A DNA stretch of 64,000 nucleotides from an uncultured Aquimarina sp. Lineage in GTDB: Bacteria; Bacteroidota; Bacteroidia; Flavobacteriales; Flavobacteriaceae. Below the pieces are notes generated by a model. The model saw only the letters and a list, made by a program, of their open reading frames with translations. It was not told where the DNA came from and did no database searches. The DNA is taken from contig CANMLU010000004.1 in the NCBI GenBank assembly GCA_947498815.1, forward strand, positions 1-64,000, read 5' to 3'. The position numbers were made by a program, and so were the translations under genes. Below, piece after piece: positions 59,896 to 64,000 of the stretch (position 1 is the stretch's first letter; each line of letters starts with the position of its first letter).

Positions 59896-60211
59896 TTAAG
59901 CTGATCAAAAACATATATTTTATTTTAACTAAACATGACAACTTATCGCTTTTTCATGATGAGATCTTTCATTGAGGATTTTTATGTCTTGCGCCTTAAC
60001 CGTGTATAAAAAAGAGTAGAGGTTATAGTCCATCTTAGAATCACGCTCTGTTGTAGTATAGTTTTTGGTAGGATTTAGAGCAACTAGACTCACCTTATCT
60101 CTTTTAGGTCGAATTGCTTTGAAAGGATAAATTTTGGGAAAATCAAGTTTTAATCTAATCAAAAAGCTTGTGACGGAAAGAATAAATAATAGTAATACAA
60201 TACATAAAACT
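59896..60211. other. Gap holding a decayed DUF1015 fragment
   Basis: About 316 bases. The middle 199 bases are the remnant described separately; the rest is AT-rich with no feature seen. Confidence 0.6.
59937..60135 (-). pseudogene. Decayed copy of the DUF1015 gene 5' end
   Basis: On the minus strand, KIYPFKAIRPKRDKVSLV and TTERDSKMDYNLYSFL align without gaps to residues 3-48 of the DUF1015 protein at 56967-58205; by hand count 33 of 46 residues are identical. The ATG-GCN start is replaced by TTT-CCC. Beyond residue ~48 the match survives only at nucleotide level with frameshifts and ends near 59937. The remaining ~360 codons are absent. It is a dead fragment of a tandem or inserted duplication on the same strand as the intact gene. 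Confidence 0.85.
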
Positions 60212-61573
60212 ATGGGCAAATCAATAATGGTCATAAACAACCAATTTTTTAAACAGATTATTTTACTAGGCATTCTGATGTGTTGTATGCCGAATGTCAA
60301 TGCCCAATTTATTGATAAGATAGTCAAAAAAGCAGAAAAGGCGTCAGAAAGAGCAATAGAGCGTAAAATAGAAAGGAAAGCACAGAAGGAAACAGAAAAG
60401 GCAATGGATTCTATTTTAAATCCAAAAAAAAAGCGTAAAAAAAAGAAAAAATCTAAAACTATTATATCGTCTGGAGGAAATACGGATCGCAAAAGTGAAG
60501 TCGCTACGGATAAAGAAATTATAGGTACGAGTCCAATACAAATAAATAGGAAATATGATTTTGTTCCGGGAGATAAAATATTAGTACAAGATGATTTTTC
60601 TAAAGAGTTTGAAGGGGATTTACCAAAAAATTGGAATACCAATGGAGGTGGATCCATTGTTACATTTGGTGTAGATAAAGAACGATGGTTTGAAATAAAT
60701 TCTGGTAACGATATTTTTTATATCCCGGATGTGGTGCTTCCACAAGAATATACTATCGAGTTTGATTTTGCCGTTGCAGATCTATCTGATCGCGATGCGT
60801 TATTTTCTGGTTTTGTTGTGATGTTAAGCGCTAATAATAAATTAGGTAAGAAGTATAATGGTTGGTGGAATCAAAACCTTTATAAAGGAAATGGAGAACC
60901 CTATGCTTTTTTTAGGTTTTCTTTAAATCAATATAAATACAAGAATGAAGGAGTTCATATAGGAAACAGTTATGGATTAGATAATTCTATCGATGTTAGT
61001 TTAAAAAATACTATACTTGAACAACCTCATATCTCTATAGCCGTAAATAAAAACCGTTTTAGAGTTTGGGTCAATGATCAAAAAATTGCGGATATCCCTA
61101 GATTTATAGAGGAAATGGATGTGTTAAAGTATCTGAAGTTTAATTTAAAGAAGCTAAAGCAAGGGCGAGTGTTTATCAAAGACTTAAAGATAACTGAAGG
61201 AGGAGTAGATCTTCGACAACAATTATTAAATGAAGGTAAGTATACTTCTAACGGGATCTTGTTTAATTCTGGGTCTGCAACACTCAAACTACAATCTTAT
61301 GGAATCATTAAACAAGTGTCCCAAGTGTTACAACGCGATACTACTATGAAACTAAAAATAACAGGACATACAGATGCAGATGGTAACGAGGCGGATAATC
61401 TAACTTTATCTAAAGCAAGAGCTATAGCAGTTAAAAAAACTTTGGTTGAAGTTTATGGAATAGCTGCTAACCGTTTAGTTACAGAGGGTAAAGGAGAAAC
61501 CACCCCTGTAGCCGATAACACCTCTAGTAAAGGGAAAGCACAAAATAGAAGAGTAGAGTTTACTACCTATTAA
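60212..61573 (+). CDS. OmpA-family outer-membrane/peptidoglycan-binding protein
   Basis: About 453 aa from ATG 60212 (MGKSIMVINN); ATG 60227 is also possible, and a further upstream ATG at 60134 lies in the DUF1015 remnant. Signal peptide ends after NVNAQ. Then a charged helical region (KAEKASERAIERKIERK) and a KKKRKKKKKSK basic stretch, a beta-sandwich-like middle (FSKEFEGDLPKNWNTNGGG, lectin/LamG-like), and a C-terminal OmpA domain (~345-453) with LKITGHTDADGN and KGKAQNRRVEF. It likely tethers the outer membrane to the cell wall. Confidence 0.88.
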   Translation: MGKSIMVINNQFFKQIILLGILMCCMPNVNAQFIDKIVKKAEKASERAIERKIERKAQKETEKAMDSILNPKKKRKKKKKSKTIISSGGNTDRKSEVATDKEIIGTSPIQINRKYDFVPGDKILVQDDFSKEFEGDLPKNWNTNGGGSIVTFGVDKERWFEINSGNDIFYIPDVVLPQEYTIEFDFAVADLSDRDALFSGFVVMLSANNKLGKKYNGWWNQNLYKGNGEPYAFFRFSLNQYKYKNEGVHIGNSYGLDNSIDVSLKNTILEQPHISIAVNKNRFRVWVNDQKIADIPRFIEEMDVLKYLKFNLKKLKQGRVFIKDLKITEGGVDLRQQLLNEGKYTSNGILFNSGSATLKLQSYGIIKQVSQVLQRDTTMKLKITGHTDADGNEADNLTLSKARAIAVKKTLVEVYGIAANRLVTEGKGETTPVADNTSSKGKAQNRRVEFTTY

Positions 61574-61614
61574 TTGCTAATACTACCGCAAAAAATAATT
61601 TTAAGACAATAAAA

Positions 61615-61642
61615 AAACCAGTGAAGCTAGCTTCACTGGTTT
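61615..61642. terminator. Bidirectional terminator
   Basis: Perfect 12-bp stem AAACCAGTGAAG/CTTCACTGGTTT with the 4-base loop CTAG, between two convergent genes, and T-runs on both sides (seven A residues before it for the minus strand). Confidence 0.85.
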
Positions 61643-61694
61643 CATTTTGTAGCTAATCAAGATTCTATTCTGTTTAGCAACCTTTTCTTCTTTA

Positions 61695-62330
61695 TTAATT
61701 GTTTTTGATAAATTCAGTTGGGTCGAGATACCCAGTAGCATCTTTAGCATATCCGTCCCCTATATCCATAAATATATCATCTCTGACCTCAAGATGCAAA
61801 TGCGCCAAATAAATACCATTGGCATTGCCAATGGTACCAATTAAAGTGCCTTTTGTAATAAAGTCTCCTTTTTTAACCTTAAAAGTATCACAGTGTGCAT
61901 ACACCGATTCATAATAGTGGTTCTTGAACTTATGGATAACTCTGATCACTTTGCCCCATCCGCCGCCTATATCTTTGGCAAAAGAAACATACCCGTTCGC
62001 AATGGTATAAATTGAATCTCCCAGATCTGTATTTCCACCGTTAATGCCATTCCAATCATCACCTAGATGATTGTTTTTCCTAAATTTTTGAGCATTATAA
62101 TACCCTTTAGCATTAGGCTTTCCTATCGGAAAATCAAAGCTAAGGGCAATAAATTTAGGATTGCTTTTAAATAAAGAATCATATTTTTGATACTTGTTTT
62201 GAATGGGGGTAGGCTCCTTGTTTATAGTACAATTTTCTTTAATTTCTGATACTTTCGAATCAGTGATATAAAAGGAAAATAAAATAAAAGTAAGCAGAAT
62301 AAAAGCAAGCTTTTGAATCCAATTGATCAT
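61695..62330 (-). CDS. M23-family metallopeptidase
   Basis: A 211-aa exported peptidase that cuts peptide cross-bridges in peptidoglycan. N-terminal membrane/signal segment (residues 8-25), then the LytM domain with the first zinc motif NHLGDDW (H-x3-D) near residue 87 and the second HLHLE near 178. Both zinc motifs are present. It starts one base before the end of the 3-hydroxybutyryl-CoA dehydrogenase gene (TAATG), so they are co-transcribed, though no metabolic link is apparent. Confidence 0.9.
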   Translation of the reverse strand: MINWIQKLAFILLTFILFSFYITDSKVSEIKENCTINKEPTPIQNKYQKYDSLFKSNPKFIALSFDFPIGKPNAKGYYNAQKFRKNNHLGDDWNGINGGNTDLGDSIYTIANGYVSFAKDIGGGWGKVIRVIHKFKNHYYESVYAHCDTFKVKKGDFITKGTLIGTIGNANGIYLAHLHLEVRDDIFMDIGDGYAKDATGYLDPTEFIKNN

Positions 62331-63217
62331 TATGAAAACTGTTTCGCTACTTTTTCAGCCTTTCTGCTTTCAGAATAATCATAAAAACCCTCTCCACTTT
62401 TTACACCTAGTTTACCTGCCATAACCATATTAACTAGTAATGGACAAGGTGCATATTTTGGATTCTTGAAACCATCATGCATTACATTAAGAATAGATAA
62501 ACATACATCCAAACCTATAAAATCTGCCAATTGCAAGGGTCCCATTGGATGCGCCATACCTAGTTTCATTACGGTATCAATTTCGGTAACACCAGCTACA
62601 CCGTTATACAAGGTTTCGATAGATTCATTAATCATTGGCATAAGGATACGATTAGCTACAAATCCAGGGTAGTCATTAACCTCTACTGGTACCTTGCCTA
62701 ACGTTTTTGACATTTCCATAATCGTATTGGTTACCTCGTCCGAAGTATTATACCCTCTAATGATCTCAACCAATTTCATAATGGGTACCGGATTCATGAA
62801 ATGCATTCCGATCACCATTTCTGGTCGATCTGTAACGGCTGCAATTTGCGTTATGGATATGGATGAAGTATTTGAAGCTAGTATTGTGTCTTCCGGGCAA
62901 GCTTCATTTAATTCTTTAAATATTTTAAGTTTAAGGTCTATGTTTTCTGTTGCCGCTTCAACAACTAGCCCGGCATATTCTACACCTTCTTTAATACTTG
63001 TATAGGTAGATATATTTCCTAATGTTTCTTCTTTGTCTGCTTCAGATATTTTTTCTTTGGCAATCATCCTATCCAGGTTCTTTGTAATAGTCGAAATACC
63101 TTTATCCAGTGCTGGCTGAGAAATATCTATAAGTTGTACTTTAAATCCTTTTTGTGCAAAAGTATGTGCGATACCATTTCCCATAGTTCCAGCACCGATT
63201 ACTGCAATGTTTTTCAT
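62330..63217 (-). CDS. 3-hydroxybutyryl-CoA dehydrogenase
   Basis: A 295-aa NAD(P)-dependent enzyme that interconverts acetoacetyl-CoA and 3-hydroxybutyryl-CoA. Rossmann loop GAGTMGNGIAHTFAQ at residues 7-21, catalytic-site region MHFMNPVPIMKLVEI near 138 and a C-terminal dimer domain (ADFIGLDVCLSIL). Complete and close to Hbd/PaaH proteins. Role in fatty acid or amino acid breakdown; no thiolase or crotonase is next to it. A REP-like palindrome lies in front of it. Confidence 0.92.
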   Translation of the reverse strand: MKNIAVIGAGTMGNGIAHTFAQKGFKVQLIDISQPALDKGISTITKNLDRMIAKEKISEADKEETLGNISTYTSIKEGVEYAGLVVEAATENIDLKLKIFKELNEACPEDTILASNTSSISITQIAAVTDRPEMVIGMHFMNPVPIMKLVEIIRGYNTSDEVTNTIMEMSKTLGKVPVEVNDYPGFVANRILMPMINESIETLYNGVAGVTEIDTVMKLGMAHPMGPLQLADFIGLDVCLSILNVMHDGFKNPKYAPCPLLVNMVMAGKLGVKSGEGFYDYSESRKAEKVAKQFS

Positions 63218-63254
63218 GTGTATTGTGTTTGTTTTGAAAAGTTATTTTATGTCT

Positions 63255-63330
63255 ACTGTCACATTGAGCGGAGTCGAAATGTATTGAGAATATAGAATTA
63301 TTATCTTTCGACTCCGCTCAAGATAACAGT
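63255..63330. repeat. REP-like imperfect palindrome
   Basis: Arms TTGAGCGGAGTCGAAA (63264-63279) and TTTCGACTCCGCTCAA (63306-63321) are exact reverse complements; outer ACTGT (63255-63259) and ACAGT (63326-63330) extend it with mismatches between. GC-rich in an AT-rich region, loop of 26 bases. The core GAGCGGAGTCGA resembles interspersed repeats I recall from Flavobacteriia genomes. It lies between two same-strand genes. Confidence 0.8.
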
Positions 63331-63355
63331 ATCTACTTTTAATTGCCAATTATTC

Positions 63356-64000
63356 TTAAAAGCAATCAATAATTTTCAAGGCTACTTCTAAAGCTTTTTT
63401 CCCTTGTTCAAGAGAAACAATTGGAGTTGTATCATTTTTTATAGCCTTGGCAAATGTATCCAATTCATCAAGTATAGCATTATTTGATGGAACATCGGGA
63501 TTGTCAAAATAGATCTGTTTTTTGACGCCCTCGGCATTTTGTAATATCATTGCAAAGTCATCGGGATGCTCTGGAGCATCTTTCATTTTTACCACCTCGC
63601 ATTTTTTTTCAAAGAAGTCTACCGAAATGTAAGCATCTTTTTGGAAAAATCTCGATTTTCTCATGTTCTTAAGAGAAATTCTGCTTGCGGTGAGATTAGC
63701 TACACAACCATTTTCGAATTCGATACGAGCATTGGCAATATCCGGTGTTTCGCTTATGACCGAAACTCCACTGGCACTAATGTGTTTCACTTCAGAATGT
63801 ACTACGCTTAAAATAGCATCAATATCATGAATCATTAAATCCAATACCACAGGCACATCTGTTCCTCTTGGGTTAAATTCTGCAAGCCTGTGTGACTCAA
63901 TAAACATTGGATTGTCTATTTTGTGAGCTACAGCGGTATAAGCAGGGTTAAAACGTTCTACATGACCTACTTGTCCCTTTACTTTATGGGCTTTTGCTAA
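63356..64000 (-). CDS. Gfo/Idh/MocA-family oxidoreductase, 5' end cut by window
   Basis: At least 214 aa; the frame continues without stop to the right edge, so start and the NAD-binding N-terminus lie outside. Visible: GHVERFNPAY, RLAEFNPRGTDVPVVLDLMIHDIDAIL, FENGCVANLTASR and a C-terminal EQGKKALEVALKI. GHVERFNP and DLMIHDID mark the substrate domain of the Gfo/Idh/MocA family (sugar or inositol dehydrogenases; some WlbA-like). An internal ATG at 63907 is not the start. The substrate is unknown. Confidence 0.9.
   Translation of the reverse strand, partial: LAKAHKVKGQVGHVERFNPAYTAVAHKIDNPMFIESHRLAEFNPRGTDVPVVLDLMIHDIDAILSVVHSEVKHISASGVSVISETPDIANARIEFENGCVANLTASRISLKNMRKSRFFQKDAYISVDFFEKKCEVVKMKDAPEHPDDFAMILQNAEGVKKQIYFDNPDVPSNNAILDELDTFAKAIKNDTTPIVSLEQGKKALEVALKIIDCF

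Noticed and set aside
59929-60657. 242-codon minus-strand open frame across the OmpA-family gene start
   Set aside because: Its upper part is a low-complexity, hydrophobic antisense shadow of the OmpA-family gene; only the lower ~200 bases are meaningful, and these are the DUF1015 remnant.

Overview
The window is a low-GC chromosomal segment of a marine-type Bacteroidota, almost certainly a Flavobacteriaceae member; an Aquimarina-like genus is possible but not proven. Evidence: a TonB-dependent receptor followed by a DUF4249 lipoprotein, a PorD (type IX secretion) gene in a bamD-rpoZ-coaBC-porD-recN cluster, a monomeric NADP isocitrate dehydrogenase, RprX/RprY-type two-component genes, short Bacteroidota lipoprotein signals, and promoters of the TTG-N(18-23)-TAnnTTTG type. 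It reads mostly as ordinary core chromosome: no CRISPR array, insertion sequence, prophage or tRNA was seen.

Layout. 1-80: 3' end of a 5S rRNA and its terminator. 211-5,477: a LytTR membrane regulator, envelope proteins, a DinB-like protein, murQ with a DUF6095 gene, and the DUF4249 lipoprotein. 5,482-11,053: the TonB receptor, then an ECF sigma / putative anti-sigma / DUF4097 / outer-membrane barrel operon ending in a 52-aa overlapping gene. 11,280-19,702 (all minus): icd, a 975-base gene-free stretch, rplS with its own promoter and leader, trmD, a coiled-coil membrane protein, a long-form GAPDH and an HtrA protease. 19,869-23,203 (plus): dapF, acetyltransferase, mltG and a lysozyme-fold protein with a structured 5' leader. 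23,209-30,154: RsmI-like methylase, LMW phosphatase, dnaA, thioesterase, then a tight LEA lipoprotein-ribD-HAD-EamA-YigZ operon. 30,284-34,308: acetyltransferase, prmC, LOG, ligA. 34,305-37,313: four tandem divergent paralogues resembling the YhhN/TMEM86 membrane family. 37,432-48,554: DUF6913-like protein, dapA, Kir-type channel, bamD-rpoZ-coaBC-porD, recN, fabI, glycosyltransferase, YbbR protein, coaE. 48,639-50,921: rprX-rprY. 50,971-58,205 (minus): miaA, Kv-type channel with a zinc ribbon, a DUF3857/transglutaminase gene broken by one stop codon, an exonuclease/GIY-YIG fusion, YggS and DUF1015. 58,670-61,573: Crp/Fnr regulator, small lipoprotein, a decayed second copy of the DUF1015 5' end, OmpA-family protein. 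61,695-64,000: M23 peptidase, 3-hydroxybutyryl-CoA dehydrogenase, a REP-like palindrome and a Gfo/Idh/MocA oxidoreductase running off the end.

Functional themes: cell-envelope building and remodelling (murQ, mltG, lysozyme-like, M23, bamD, porD, OmpA, TonB receptor), lysine/diaminopimelate synthesis (dapA, dapF), coenzyme A (coaBC, coaE), DNA replication and repair (dnaA, ligA, recN, exo/GIY-YIG), and translation (rplS, trmD, prmC, miaA). No clearly new multi-gene defence or mobile system is visible. The best leads are the four-gene membrane paralogue array, the nonsense-split transglutaminase gene, the decayed DUF1015 duplicate next to a Crp/Fnr gene with an FNR-like palindrome, the bulged-hairpin leader of the lysozyme-like gene, and the small gene at the end of the sigma-factor operon.
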